A DNA stretch of 64,000 nucleotides from Beijerinckiaceae bacterium. Its GTDB lineage: Bacteria > Pseudomonadota > Alphaproteobacteria > Rhizobiales > Beijerinckiaceae. Below the pieces are notes generated by a model. It did no database searches. It had not been told where the DNA came from and was given only the letters and a program-made list of their open reading frames with translations. How positions within the stretch are numbered: the stretch's first letter is position 1; every line of letters begins with the position of its first letter. A program made the position numbers and the translations under genes. The stretch is taken from the NCBI GenBank assembly GCA_947475995.1, contig CANJNI010000027.1, positions 1-64,000 on the forward strand, read 5' to 3'. Of this stretch, positions 50,591 to 59,293 are shown one piece after another.

Positions 50591-51208
50591 ATGATCGGCA
50601 AACTCAAGGGCGTCATCGATTCCTACGGCGATGACTTTGTCATCCTCGACGTGCATGGCGTCGGCTATGTGGTGAGTTGCTCGGTTCGAACGTTGCAGAA
50701 TCTCCCGCGTCCCGGCGAGGCTGCGGCGCTCGCCATCGAGACGCAGGTGCGCGAGGATTCCATCCGGCTTTTCGGCTTTACGAGCGATGCCGAACGCGAC
50801 TGGTTCCGGCTGCTGCAAACCGTGCAGGGCGTCGGGGCGAAAGTCGCGCTGGCGATTCTGGGCATTCTGGGCCCCGGCGATCTCGCCTCCGCCATTGCTT
50901 TGCAGGACAAGGCGATGGTGGCGCGCGCGTCCGGCGTCGGCCCCAAGCTCGCCGCCCGCATCGTGGCGGAACTGAAGGACAAGGCGCCGGCCTTCGGGAG
51001 CGTCGATCCGAAGATCGCGCAACTGGCCGGCGAAGACGAGGCGAAGGCGGCCCCCAAGCCCGTGCAGGATGCGATCTCGGCTCTGGTCAATCTCGGCTAC
51101 GGGCGGCCGCAAGCCGCCGCCGCCGTCGCCGCAAGCGTCAAGGCGCTCGGCGAGGGCGCCGAAACCAGCGCGCTGATCCGGCGCGGCCTGAAGGAACTCG
51201 CGAGCTAG
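50591..51208 (+). CDS. ruvA: Holliday junction branch migration protein RuvA
   Basis: 205 aa, full length. N-terminal OB-fold ('[20 protein letters not shown]', '[20 protein letters not shown]'), two helix-hairpin-helix motifs ('[16 protein letters not shown]', '[20 protein letters not shown]' area), and the flexible-linked C-terminal domain III ('[20 protein letters not shown]') that contacts RuvB. Neither ruvC upstream nor ruvB downstream is present, unlike the usual ruvCAB cluster. Its stop overlaps the arsC-like stop by 4 nt. Confidence 0.96.
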   Translation: MIGKLKGVIDSYGDDFVILDVHGVGYVVSCSVRTLQNLPRPGEAAALAIETQVREDSIRLFGFTSDAERDWFRLLQTVQGVGAKVALAILGILGPGDLASAIALQDKAMVARASGVGPKLAARIVAELKDKAPAFGSVDPKIAQLAGEDEAKAAPKPVQDAISALVNLGYGRPQAAAAVAASVKALGEGAETSALIRRGLKELAS

Positions 51209-51552
51209 ATGACCTCGTAAACCCGTTCCTTCGGGCGGCACATCACGACGCCTTTCGGGCCGGCCACGATGGGCCGCTGGATCAGGATCGGATGCTGCTC
51301 GATGGCGTCGAGAATCTGCTCGTCTGTCAGCTTCGGGTCGTCAAGGCCGAGTTCATCGTAAGGCGTTCCGCTGCGGCGAAGAATGTCGCGCGGCGACGAG
51401 CCCATCTTCTTCAGAAGCTCTTTCAGCTTCGCGCGCGACGGCGGCGTCTTCAGATATTCGATCACTTCGGGCTCGATGCCCTTTTCCTGCAACATGGCGA
51501 GCACGTTGCGCGAGGTCGAACATTTGGGGTTGTGATAGATTGTCGTATCCAT
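51205..51552 (-). CDS. arsC: ArsC-family arsenate reductase (glutaredoxin-dependent type)
   Basis: 115 aa. Thioredoxin-fold ArsC: catalytic Cys11 in '[17 protein letters not shown]' and the Arg-bearing '[20 protein letters not shown]' near residue 93, which completes the arsenate site of the plasmid R773-type enzyme. No other ars gene (arsR, arsB, acr3) is nearby, so a housekeeping Spx/ArsC-like role is possible, though the reductase motif is complete. Confidence 0.88.
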   Translation of the reverse strand: MDTTIYHNPKCSTSRNVLAMLQEKGIEPEVIEYLKTPPSRAKLKELLKKMGSSPRDILRRSGTPYDELGLDDPKLTDEQILDAIEQHPILIQRPIVAGPKGVVMCRPKERVYEVI

Positions 51553-51575
51553 GCCGACTTATAGCGCGCTGCATT

Positions 51576-52739
51576 TCAATTCGAAAGCGCGCGCTCGGCC
51601 TTCGCCTTTTCGTCGAACGTCATCCGGTCTGCCAGCGCGTTGAACCATTCGCGGCCTGGCTTCTCCACGAAGCGCCATGTCAGCCATGAAACCAGAACCA
51701 CGCCGCCGAGATAGATCAGTGCAAGCAGATCGTTGGCCCCCGGCCACGGGAAGGAAAACACGTCCCACAGATCGCCTGCGACGCGGATTTCGCGATTGAC
51801 CCCGATCCCGGTTTGCCGAACCGCCGCCATGATCACGCGGCCCGAAACGAGCGCGATGAACAGGGCCGTCATGTAGATCGAATAGGACAGGTCGCCGATG
51901 AGCCTCAGGGCGCGCCCGCCCATCAGGCGCGAGACCGGTCCTGACTCAGCCGTGAAGACGAAGACAAAAACCCCGAACACGAGGGGCGCGGCGAGCGATG
52001 CGAGCGTCTCGCCCGCGAACCAGATGAAAGCCCCGGCGAGCAGCACGGCCGGAATCTCCATGGCGCCCATGGCGGCGCGCATGTCCGGCAGAGAAGGCCG
52101 CAGCGCGCGCCACCCGATATTGACAACGACGCCCGCGAAGAACCCCGCAAGGCACCGCACGGTCCCGGCCGCAAAGGTGATGTCCAGATGTCCCGGTCCA
52201 TAGCGCCAGATGATGATGAGCGCCGCCGCCACGATCACAGCCGCGATCCAGAGCATCAGGCGGCGGGCCGGCAGGCAGAGCAGGCCGAAGAGGATGTAGG
52301 TCCAGAATTCCGACGAGATCGACCAGCTCGGCGTGTTCCACCCGGTGGTCGCATAAAGACCGACCGAATTGAGGAAGGCGAGCTCCACCGGAATTGTGCC
52401 GGGGGCCCGGTAGCCGGTGAAGGGCGGCGAGTCGTCGCTCGCGCCGCTGACCAATCGCAAAAGCTCGAACATCAGGAAGGGCAGGAACATCGCCACATGC
52501 AGCGGCCAGAGCCGTCCGAACCGGCGGATGACGAAATTGCCCAGCGCGGGGCCGCTCCGGATCTTGTCCAGATAGGCGTGGGCGATCACGAAGCCCGACA
52601 GGACGAAGAAAAAGTCCACGAAAAGAGCCGCATGGCGCACCAGCGGCAGATGGAAAAGCCAGCCTTCCGCCTGAAAGCGGTAGAGCGCTACGAAAAGGGC
52701 CGCGACGCCGCGCCAGCTATCGAGAATGCCGAAACGCAT
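51576..52739 (-). CDS. Acyltransferase-3 family membrane protein
   Basis: 387 aa, about ten membrane helices. 'MRFGILDSWRGVAALFVALY' (first helix with the conserved R of the AT3 family), 'LFVDFFFVLSGFVIAHAYLD' and 'RFGRLWPLHVAMFL' with an expected catalytic His-region altered from 'H' in the first helix to Y ('ALYRFQAEGW'). It acylates sugars of exopolysaccharide or lipopolysaccharide in related proteins. Transcribed alone, divergent from glmM. Confidence 0.88.
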   Translation of the reverse strand: MRFGILDSWRGVAALFVALYRFQAEGWLFHLPLVRHAALFVDFFFVLSGFVIAHAYLDKIRSGPALGNFVIRRFGRLWPLHVAMFLPFLMFELLRLVSGASDDSPPFTGYRAPGTIPVELAFLNSVGLYATTGWNTPSWSISSEFWTYILFGLLCLPARRLMLWIAAVIVAAALIIIWRYGPGHLDITFAAGTVRCLAGFFAGVVVNIGWRALRPSLPDMRAAMGAMEIPAVLLAGAFIWFAGETLASLAAPLVFGVFVFVFTAESGPVSRLMGGRALRLIGDLSYSIYMTALFIALVSGRVIMAAVRQTGIGVNREIRVAGDLWDVFSFPWPGANDLLALIYLGGVVLVSWLTWRFVEKPGREWFNALADRMTFDEKAKAERALSN

Positions 52740-52957
52740 GTGCGAATGATTCTCCCGGCCCGGGTGGCCGTCGTCCAGCTATCGAATCAAATAGTTACAA
52801 ATGTCTCATTTCGTGAATTCACGAGGCTTTGATAGGCTTACGGCATCGTTTAAAGAGAACAAAATCGAATCGCCGCCCTCCGGACGGAAGCTTGACCATT
52901 CCGAAAGGCGTTTGTGGCCTGGTGCGGGCGGCTCAGAAAATCGACAGGAAAGATTCG

Positions 52958-54313
52958 ATGGCGCGCAAATTCTTCGGCACTGACGGCATCCGGGGCAGGG
53001 CGAACAGCATCATCACCCCCGAACTCGCCATGAAGGTGGGGCAGGCCACGGGGCTGGCCTTCATTCGCGGCGAACACCGGCACCGGGTCGTCATCGGCAA
53101 GGACACGCGCCTGTCAGGTTACATGATCGAGAACGCCATGGTGGCGGGCTTCACCTCCGTCGGGATGGACGTGCTGCTGCTCGGTCCGATGCCGACTCCC
53201 GCAGTCGCCATGCTGACCCGGTCCATGCGGGCCGACGTGGGCGTCATGATCTCGGCAAGCCACAATCCCTTCGAGGACAACGGCATCAAACTGTTCGGAC
53301 CGGACGGCTACAAGCTCTCGGACGAGGTCGAGATCGAGATCGAGAAGCTGCTCGGGCAGGACCTCGCCCCGCGTCTGGCGGGTTCGCGCGATCTGGGCCG
53401 CGCCCGGCGCGTCGATGACGTGCGCGCCCGCTACATCGAATTCGCCAAGCGCACCCTGCCGCGCAACCAGTCGCTCGAAGGCCTGCGGATCGTGCTCGAT
53501 TGCGCCAATGGCGCGGCCTATCGGGCCGCCCCCGAGGCCCTGTGGGAACTCGGCGCCGAAGTCTTCACGATCGGCGACGAACCCGATGGCTTCAACATCA
53601 ACCAGGATGTCGGGTCCACGGCTCCCGATGCGCTGATCCGCAAGGTGCGGGAAGTGCGCGCCGACATCGGCATTGCGCTCGACGGCGACGCCGACCGCGT
53701 GCTGATCGTCGACGAGCAGGGCCGACTGGTGAACGGCGACCAGCTCATGGCGGTCGTGGCCCAGAGCTGGAAGGAAGAGGGCCGCCTGTCCCGCCCCGGC
53801 ATCGTGGCGACGATCATGTCGAACCTCGGTCTCGAGCGTTACCTCAATTCGATCGATCTCAACCTTGCCCGCACGGCGGTCGGGGACCGCTACGTGCTCG
53901 AACACATGCGCGAGCATGGGTACAATGTCGGCGGCGAGCAGTCCGGCCACATCATCCTGTCCGACTATTCGACGACCGGCGACGGCCTCGTGGCCGCCCT
54001 GCAGGTGCTGGCGGTGGTGCGGCGACAGGAAAAGCCCGTCAGCCATGTCTGCCGCCGGTTCGAACCGCTTCCGCAGCTTCTCAAGAATGTGCGCGTCGCG
54101 AACTCGGCCGTGATGAACCGCGACGACGTTCAGACCGCAATTCGGCAGGCCGAACAGCGCCTTTCTTCGTCCGGCCGTCTGGTCATCCGCCCGTCCGGCA
54201 CCGAGCCGGTGATTCGCGTCATGGCCGAGGCCGACGACTACCATCTCGTCGAGGATGTGGTGGACACGCTCTGCCAGGTGATCCGCGGCAGCTCCAGCGC
54301 GGTCGCCGCCTGA
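52958..54313 (+). CDS. glmM: Phosphoglucosamine mutase
   Basis: 451 aa. Converts glucosamine-6-phosphate to glucosamine-1-phosphate for peptidoglycan and LPS precursors. '[20 protein letters not shown]' N-terminus, active-site Ser in '[19 protein letters not shown]' (about residue 102), metal site '[13 protein letters not shown]', sugar loop '[13 protein letters not shown]' and phosphate loop '[17 protein letters not shown]'. ATG 52958 chosen; the frame upstream is intergenic. ftsH or folP, common neighbours, are not present. Confidence 0.97.
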   Translation: MARKFFGTDGIRGRANSIITPELAMKVGQATGLAFIRGEHRHRVVIGKDTRLSGYMIENAMVAGFTSVGMDVLLLGPMPTPAVAMLTRSMRADVGVMISASHNPFEDNGIKLFGPDGYKLSDEVEIEIEKLLGQDLAPRLAGSRDLGRARRVDDVRARYIEFAKRTLPRNQSLEGLRIVLDCANGAAYRAAPEALWELGAEVFTIGDEPDGFNINQDVGSTAPDALIRKVREVRADIGIALDGDADRVLIVDEQGRLVNGDQLMAVVAQSWKEEGRLSRPGIVATIMSNLGLERYLNSIDLNLARTAVGDRYVLEHMREHGYNVGGEQSGHIILSDYSTTGDGLVAALQVLAVVRRQEKPVSHVCRRFEPLPQLLKNVRVANSAVMNRDDVQTAIRQAEQRLSSSGRLVIRPSGTEPVIRVMAEADDYHLVEDVVDTLCQVIRGSSSAVAA

Positions 54314-54392
54314 CCGGCAAGCTTTTGAACAATCGTCAGGAATTTCCGTACCGTAACCGCAACGGACATAATATTAAGCTTAATAATTAGGG

Positions 54393-54408
54393 TTAAGTCG
54401 CCATTAAC
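54393..54408. promoter_or_regulatory. CtrA-binding box upstream of the first outer-membrane gene
   Basis: TTAA-GTCGCCA-TTAAC is a perfect match to the full CtrA consensus TTAA-N7-TTAA(C). It lies 74 nt before ATG 54482. A second perfect box is at 55650-55664 before the next gene. Confidence 0.75.
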
Positions 54409-54481
54409 GAGTTTCCGGCATCTTCCTCTCAGTGAAATCGAGCACGGGCATTGCTGCCCGGCAACCTGAGGGGAATTGGAC

Positions 54482-55537
54482 ATGGGCGCACGTAAGGCCC
54501 TTTTGCTGGCGGGAGCCCTCTGCCTTGGCTCCGCGACCGTCGGTCTGGCTGCCGATCTTCTGCCTCCGCCGCCGCCGCTCGATCCGGGCGTGGTCGTGGT
54601 GACCGAGACCGATGGCTGGTACCTGCGCGGCGATGCGGGCGTCGGCATGACGGTCGTCAACGGCTTCCGCTCCACCTTCGCGGTGAACGTCCCCGACCCG
54701 CGCTGGGATTCGAAATCGGTCAGCGACACCGCCTTCGTGCGCGTCGGTCTGGGCTACCAGTTCAACAACTGGTTCAGGGCCGATCTGACCGGCGAATACC
54801 GCATCGGCTCCCACGTGCAGGGCGTACAGAGCTTCAACCAGGGCTTCTTCTTCGCCCCGCAGACGTCCGATCGCTCCTACGACAACTACAGCGGCAATGT
54901 CGCTCATGCGGTCGTGCTGGCCAACGGCTATGTCGATCTGGGCACCTGGAACCGCATCACCCCCTATCTGGGCGTCGGCGTCGGCTATGCCTATCACTTC
55001 GTCTCCGGCCTGCACGATTACGCCGGCGTGTCGTCCTTCGCGCCCGGCCAGTTCGGCATCTCCGGCCTCGGATATGCGCCTTCGCGCACCACCGGCAGCT
55101 TCGCCTGGGCGCTCATGGCGGGCCTTGGTTATAACGTGAACGAAAACCTCAAGCTCGACATCGGCTACCGCTATCTCGATCTGGGAACCGCCAAGTCGGC
55201 CGCGATCGTATGTCAGACGCAGCCGGTCGCGACCTGCCCGTTCGAGGTTCACAACTATAAGCTGGCGTCGCACGACATCAGCATCGGCATGCGCTGGATG
55301 TTTGGAGCTTCTGCGACGACGCAGGCGACGTTCCAGACCGCCGGTTCCGCCAATTGCTGCGCCACCGCATATCCGGCCGCCGCTCCTGCGGGCTCGATGT
55401 ACGGCTCGGGCAGCTATGCTTCGGGCGCTTCCTCCACCTATGTGGCGCCGGTCCACCGCAAGGCGGCTCCCCGCAAGCGCGTCGTGGCGTCGGTTCCCAG
55501 GCTTCAGCCGCTTCCTTCCGTCGAAGCGCAGTTCTGA
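54482..55537 (+). CDS. Outer-membrane beta-barrel protein (porin-/Omp25-like)
   Basis: 351 aa. Signal peptide (ARKALLLAGALCLGSATVG then LAAD), a short Pro-rich linker 'LLPPPPPLDP', then alternating-residue beta strands characteristic of an OmpA/Omp25-type barrel: 'GWYLRGDAGVGMTVVNGFRS', 'VGLGYQFNNWFRADLTGEYR', 'LDIGYRYLDLG', 'ISIGMRWMFG'. The C-terminal 65 or so residues are Ala/Ser/Tyr-rich with a Lys/Arg patch, a non-barrel tail. It has a CtrA box upstream and a terminator at 55562-55590. In-frame TTG 54476 is a weaker start. Confidence 0.88.
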   Translation: MGARKALLLAGALCLGSATVGLAADLLPPPPPLDPGVVVVTETDGWYLRGDAGVGMTVVNGFRSTFAVNVPDPRWDSKSVSDTAFVRVGLGYQFNNWFRADLTGEYRIGSHVQGVQSFNQGFFFAPQTSDRSYDNYSGNVAHAVVLANGYVDLGTWNRITPYLGVGVGYAYHFVSGLHDYAGVSSFAPGQFGISGLGYAPSRTTGSFAWALMAGLGYNVNENLKLDIGYRYLDLGTAKSAAIVCQTQPVATCPFEVHNYKLASHDISIGMRWMFGASATTQATFQTAGSANCCATAYPAAAPAGSMYGSGSYASGASSTYVAPVHRKAAPRKRVVASVPRLQPLPSVEAQF

Positions 55538-55561
55538 AATCGATCCGGCAGGATGAACAAG

Positions 55562-55590
55562 ACGCGGGCCTTATGGCCCGCGTTTTTTTT
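55562..55590 (+). terminator. Intrinsic terminator of the first outer-membrane gene
   Basis: ACGCGGGCC-TTAT-GGCCCGCGT (9-bp stem) followed by a run of T to 55590. Confidence 0.92.
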
Positions 55591-55649
55591 GCGCTTCGCG
55601 GTTGGCCGCCAGCGGAAAAATGAAAGTCAAAGCAAAAAGCCCGGCATGG

Positions 55650-55664
55650 TTAAGCCAGCTTTAA
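55650..55664. promoter_or_regulatory. CtrA-binding box upstream of the second outer-membrane gene
   Basis: TTAA-GCCAGCT-TTAA, a perfect CtrA consensus, 66 nt before ATG 55731, at nearly the same distance as in the preceding gene. Confidence 0.75.
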
Positions 55665-55730
55665 GCAATGTAGGCGATGATTCATCATGGCGGATGTGAA
55701 GCGTCTTGCCTGCGTGGACGAGGATTGAAC

Positions 55731-56678
55731 ATGAGTCTCTTCAAATCAGCAGCGATCGGCGCGGCTTGCTCCCTGATCGGCTTCGCCGCGACGGCCGCCG
55801 ACTACGGCGATCCGATGTTCGCGCCGCCTCCGCTCGAAGCTGAACGGCCCATGGAACTCGGCACCGGCTGGTATCTTCGTGGCGACACGACCTGGAGCAG
55901 CACCGTTCTGCCGCGTCTCAATGGCGACGGATCGCTGACCGCCAACAACAAGAAATCCAGCAATTATGCGTTCGGGCTGGGCGCTGGCTACAAGTTCAAC
56001 AACTGGTTTCGCGCCGATTTTACATTCGATGTCAGCAACATCGTGAAGGCGAGCCGCACCACGACCACGTTGAATGACGGCGTCACCAACATCATCTGCC
56101 CCAACAATCTGACGGTGCTGACAGACCCGACGACTAACCTGAACGTGGGTTATCTGTGGTCGCAGAACGCCGGAACGTGCTCCGAGCGACAGAATTCCAC
56201 GCAGCGCACCATGTTCATGATGCTGAACGCGTATCTGGACCTCGGGACCTGGAACAAGGTCACTCCTTATGTCGGTGCGGGTATCGGAACGGCGCGTATC
56301 GACCTGAGCGCGAATGACAACTTCTATCGCACATCGGATGGCGCTCTCTATGCGCCTGCGGCCGCGAACTGGACGCTCACGGCCGGTACGCCTGTCGCAT
56401 GGCACAACGGGCAGGGACCTGTCGCGCTTAACTATGTCAGTCCAACGATTCCCAACACCACGACGCCGGTTTCGGTCACCACTCCGCCCAACTGGAATCA
56501 GTCCACGAAGAGCATCAAGTACAATTTCGCATGGTCCGTCATGGCGGGCGTGGCGATCGACGTCGCGCCGCACGCCAAACTCGACATCGGCTATCGCTAC
56601 ATGAATTACAGCGACCGCAGCTTCAAGCGAGAGTCGCAGGAGGTCCGCGTCGGCTTCCGCTACGCCCCTGATTACTAG
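55731..56678 (+). CDS. Outer-membrane beta-barrel protein, paralogue of the preceding gene
   Basis: 315 aa. Signal peptide MSLFKSAAIGAACSLIGFAA then TAAD; barrel strands 'GTGWYLRGDTTWSSTVLPRL', 'FGLGAGYKFNNWFRADFTFD', 'LNAYLDLGTWNKVTPYVGAG', 'LDIGYRYMNYSDRSFKRESQ', ending 'VRVGFRYAPDY' with an aromatic C-terminus as expected for BAM-dependent insertion. Shares the GWYLRGD, FNNWFRAD, LDLGTWN and LDIGYRY blocks with the gene at 54482, so they are tandem duplicates. Two Cys in a long loop may form a disulfide. CtrA box upstream, terminator downstream. Confidence 0.88.
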   Translation: MSLFKSAAIGAACSLIGFAATAADYGDPMFAPPPLEAERPMELGTGWYLRGDTTWSSTVLPRLNGDGSLTANNKKSSNYAFGLGAGYKFNNWFRADFTFDVSNIVKASRTTTTLNDGVTNIICPNNLTVLTDPTTNLNVGYLWSQNAGTCSERQNSTQRTMFMMLNAYLDLGTWNKVTPYVGAGIGTARIDLSANDNFYRTSDGALYAPAAANWTLTAGTPVAWHNGQGPVALNYVSPTIPNTTTPVSVTTPPNWNQSTKSIKYNFAWSVMAGVAIDVAPHAKLDIGYRYMNYSDRSFKRESQEVRVGFRYAPDY

Positions 56679-56697
56679 GGCCTGCGGGCATTCCTGA

Positions 56698-56730
56698 GAA
56701 AAGGCGGGCTTCGGCCCGCCTTTTTCTTTT
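56698..56730 (+). terminator. Intrinsic terminator of the second outer-membrane gene
   Basis: AAAAGGCGGGC-TTCGG-CCCGCCTTTTT with a TTCGG-type loop and a T-run to 56730. Confidence 0.9.
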
Positions 56731-56827
56731 GCGCATCGTCTGCATGACAATTGCTTTTGCAACTCTCCCGGACATAGATTGCGATGCACGCAGCGCAAAA
56801 GCTGCGGCAAAACCGGGGAGGTAATTC

Positions 56828-57754
56828 ATGAAAAGGCTGCTCGCAGCTCTTGCGATCCTTTGCGCGCCGATTGTGGCGCATTCTGCCGACAATCCCGACT
56901 GGGCCTATCCGGTCACCCCGCAGGTTCCCGCGCCCGACGACACCGTGAAAATCCAGATACCGGGCAGTGACAAATCCTACACGCGCAAGCAGATCGGCGA
57001 CGGCTTCAATCCTCCCGACTGGTTTCCGGGAGAACATCCGGCCATGCCGCCCGTGGTGGCGAATGGCAGGCCGCCCGCCGTGCGCGCCTGCGCCTTGTGT
57101 TATCGACCGACCGGCGACGGCCACCCCGAATCGGCAAGCCTGACCAACCTGAACGAAGCTTACTTCGTGAAGGCCATGCAGCAGTTCAAACAGAACCTCC
57201 GCAAGGGCATTCGGGCCAACACGATGGTGGCCATCGCGGCCACCATGACGGATGCGGAGGTCCGGGAAGCATGGGCCTATTATTCGAAGCTGAAGCCCAC
57301 CGTGCGCACGAAAGTGGTTGAGACCGACATGGTCGCCAAAAGCGTCGTGCAGGAAGGCGGCATGCGCTTTCTGACCGCCGACGGCGGTACGGAGCCGATC
57401 GGCCAGCGCATCATCGAACTGCCCGGGAACGATCTGCAGGCGCGCTATCGCAACGCCCATGTAGGCTTCACGGCCTATGTGCCGACAGGCAGCATCGAAA
57501 AGGGCAAGGCGCTCGCGTCCAGCATGGACAAGACCGTGACTTGCGCGATCTGCCACGGGCCGGGCCTGAAGGGACTTGGTGAAGTCCCGTCACTCGCGGG
57601 CCGTTCGCCCATGTACACATTCCGGCAATTGAACGACATGAAGACCGGCAACCGCTCCGGCGAAGCAATGGCCCTCATGCGTCAGGTGGTCGCCAATCTG
57701 ACCGACGACGATATGATTGCCCTGTCGGCCTATGTGGCGTCCCTGGAGCCGTAA
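56828..57754 (+). CDS. Exported c-type cytochrome with one intact and one altered haem motif
   Basis: 308 aa. Signal peptide (KRLLAALAILCAPIVAHS, cleavage near AD). Two cytochrome-c-like domains: the second has the intact motif CAICH (residues 239-243) followed by 'GPGLKGLGEVPSLAGRSPMY' and a distal Met in 'NRSGEAMALM' or 'PMYTF'. The first, at residues 88-92, reads CALCY: the haem-ligating His is Tyr (TAT at 57101-57103). So covalent haem there would lack its normal axial ligand. Cys pairs and surrounding fold are kept. Resembles diheme c4/thiosulfate-type cytochromes. Good site GGGGAGG upstream of ATG 56828. Confidence 0.85.
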   Translation: MKRLLAALAILCAPIVAHSADNPDWAYPVTPQVPAPDDTVKIQIPGSDKSYTRKQIGDGFNPPDWFPGEHPAMPPVVANGRPPAVRACALCYRPTGDGHPESASLTNLNEAYFVKAMQQFKQNLRKGIRANTMVAIAATMTDAEVREAWAYYSKLKPTVRTKVVETDMVAKSVVQEGGMRFLTADGGTEPIGQRIIELPGNDLQARYRNAHVGFTAYVPTGSIEKGKALASSMDKTVTCAICHGPGLKGLGEVPSLAGRSPMYTFRQLNDMKTGNRSGEAMALMRQVVANLTDDDMIALSAYVASLEP

Positions 57755-57806
57755 GACCTGCGATCCGGAGGCGGCCGGAACCTTCATCCGGCTGCCTTCG
57801 ACTTGA

Positions 57807-57882
57807 CCATCCTCCCCGTTTGGGCGTATCGGCGTTCCCGGGACACCTCTCCCCAACGAGAGGCGCCCATCTGTGAGGATGG
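57807..57882 (+). promoter_or_regulatory. Structured leader of serC, serC-motif-like
   Basis: Three nested stems are visible: closing stem CCATCCTC (57807-57814)/GAGGATGG (57875-57882), inner stem TGGGCG (57821-57826)/CGCCCA (57864-57869), and hairpin CCTCTC (57846-57851)/GAGAGG (57858-57863). The closing stem includes the GAGG that is the serC ribosome site, 7 nt before ATG 57889. The location matches the serC RNA motif known from alphaproteobacteria (Rfam 'serC'); the fold suggests control of translation. Confidence 0.65.
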
Positions 57883-57888
57883 ATTAAA

Positions 57889-59055
57889 ATGACAAATGCG
57901 ATGCCCGGCGTCAGGCCGGCGAATGCCAATTTTTCGTCCGGCCCCTGCGCGAAGCGCCCCGGATGGAACCTCCAAAATCTCAAGGATGCGCCGCTCGGGC
58001 GCTCGCACCGCGCCAAGGTCGGCAAGGCGAAGCTCCAGCTCGCCATCGACCTGACCCGCGAAATCCTGCAGGTCCCGGCTGACTATCGCATCGGCATCGT
58101 GCCCGCGTCCGACACCGGCGCGGTCGAGATGGCCATGTGGTCGCTGCTCGGCGCACGCGGCGTCGACATGCTCGCCTGGGAAAGCTTCGGCGAAGGCTGG
58201 GTGACGGACGTCGCCAAGCAGTTGAAGCTCAAGGACGCCCGCACCCTCAAGGCCGGCTACGGCGACATCGTCGACCTGAAGACGGTCAATTTCGACAATG
58301 ACGTCGTGTTCACCTGGAACGGCACGACCTCGGGCGTGCGCGTCCCGAACGCCGACTGGATTCCGGGCGACCGCAAGGGCCTGACGATCTGCGACGCCAC
58401 CTCGGCGGCTTTCGCGCAGCGCATGGATTTCTCCAAGCTCGATGTGGTGACCTTCTCGTGGCAGAAGGTTCTCGGCGGCGAGGCCGCGCATGGCATGCTG
58501 ATCCTCAGCCCGCGCGCCGTGGAGCGTCTGCAGACCTACACTCCGCCGTGGCCCATGCCGAAGATTTTCCGCATGACCAACAACGGCAAGGTCACCGAAG
58601 GCCTGTTCGTCGGCGAGACGATCAACACGCCGTCCATGCTCTGCGTCGAGGATTATATCGACGCCCTCCTGTGGTCGAAGCAGATCGGCGGCCTCGACGC
58701 GCTCGTCGCGCGCGCCGACGCCAACACCAAGGTCATCGCCGACTGGGTGGCCAAAACCCCGTGGGTGGATTTCCTCGCGAAAAGCGCAGACATCCGCTCC
58801 AACACGAGCGTCTGCCTGAAGATCGTCGATCCGGCCATCACGGCTCTGTCGGCGGACGCGCAGGCGGCTTTCGTCAAGCAACTGCCGGCGCTGCTGGAAA
58901 AGGAAAAGGTCGCCTACGACATCGACGGCTATCGCGATGCGCCTCCGGGCCTGCGGGTCTGGTGCGGCGCGACCGTGGAGGCCAGCGACGTGGCGGCCCT
59001 GACCCAGTGGCTCGACTGGGCTTTCGCCAAGGCTAAGGCAGACATCAAGTCGTAA
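57889..59055 (+). CDS. serC: Phosphoserine aminotransferase
   Basis: 388 aa, the longer alphaproteobacterial SerC form. PLP enzyme converting 3-phosphohydroxypyruvate and glutamate to phosphoserine. '[14 protein letters not shown]', '[20 protein letters not shown]', '[15 protein letters not shown]', the PLP-Lys region '[20 protein letters not shown]' and '[20 protein letters not shown]'. ATG 57889 follows the structured leader. It is separated from serA by a palindromic-repeat region but both are plus strand, the conserved serC-serA order. Confidence 0.96.
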   Translation: MTNAMPGVRPANANFSSGPCAKRPGWNLQNLKDAPLGRSHRAKVGKAKLQLAIDLTREILQVPADYRIGIVPASDTGAVEMAMWSLLGARGVDMLAWESFGEGWVTDVAKQLKLKDARTLKAGYGDIVDLKTVNFDNDVVFTWNGTTSGVRVPNADWIPGDRKGLTICDATSAAFAQRMDFSKLDVVTFSWQKVLGGEAAHGMLILSPRAVERLQTYTPPWPMPKIFRMTNNGKVTEGLFVGETINTPSMLCVEDYIDALLWSKQIGGLDALVARADANTKVIADWVAKTPWVDFLAKSADIRSNTSVCLKIVDPAITALSADAQAAFVKQLPALLEKEKVAYDIDGYRDAPPGLRVWCGATVEASDVAALTQWLDWAFAKAKADIKS

Positions 59056-59075
59056 TCAGCGTTCCACCTCTCCGG

Positions 59076-59127
59076 GCGATCTCTGGATCGCAGGCGGCCT
59101 CCGGGTCGTCAGCGATCTCCGGATCGC
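59076..59127. repeat. Two tandem GCGATC-N4-GATCGC hairpins after serC
   Basis: GCGATC-TCTG-GATCGC (59076-59091) and GCGATC-TCCG-GATCGC (59112-59127), 36 bp apart. They resemble the hairpins at 5131-5170 and may be members of the same small palindrome family. Confidence 0.55.
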
Positions 59128-59128
59128 C

Positions 59129-59262
59129 GGCCGGAGAGGGTGGTTCGCTTGAGCGAACCGGGTGAGGAGTTCCCGCGGGCTACTTCGCGTCCCCCCGAAC
59201 AGCGGAAGCGCCCGTACCGGAATACCCCTCACCCGTCGCGCCCGGCGCGACACCCTCTCCGG
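59129..59262. repeat. Palindromic element between serC and serA
   Basis: Left half 59131-59167 (CCGGAGAGGGTG, hairpin GGTTCGCTTGAGCGAACC, GGTGAGGAG) is inverted in the right half 59225-59262 (CCCCTCACCC, hairpin GTCGCGCCCGGCGCGAC, CACCCTCTCCGG). The outer arms pair and each arm has its own hairpin, a cruciform-like layout typical of REP/BIME-type elements. It sits in the 238-bp gap of the serC-serA pair. Confidence 0.75.
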
Positions 59263-59293
59263 TCGGAGAAGGCGATCTCACAAGGAAAGACCC

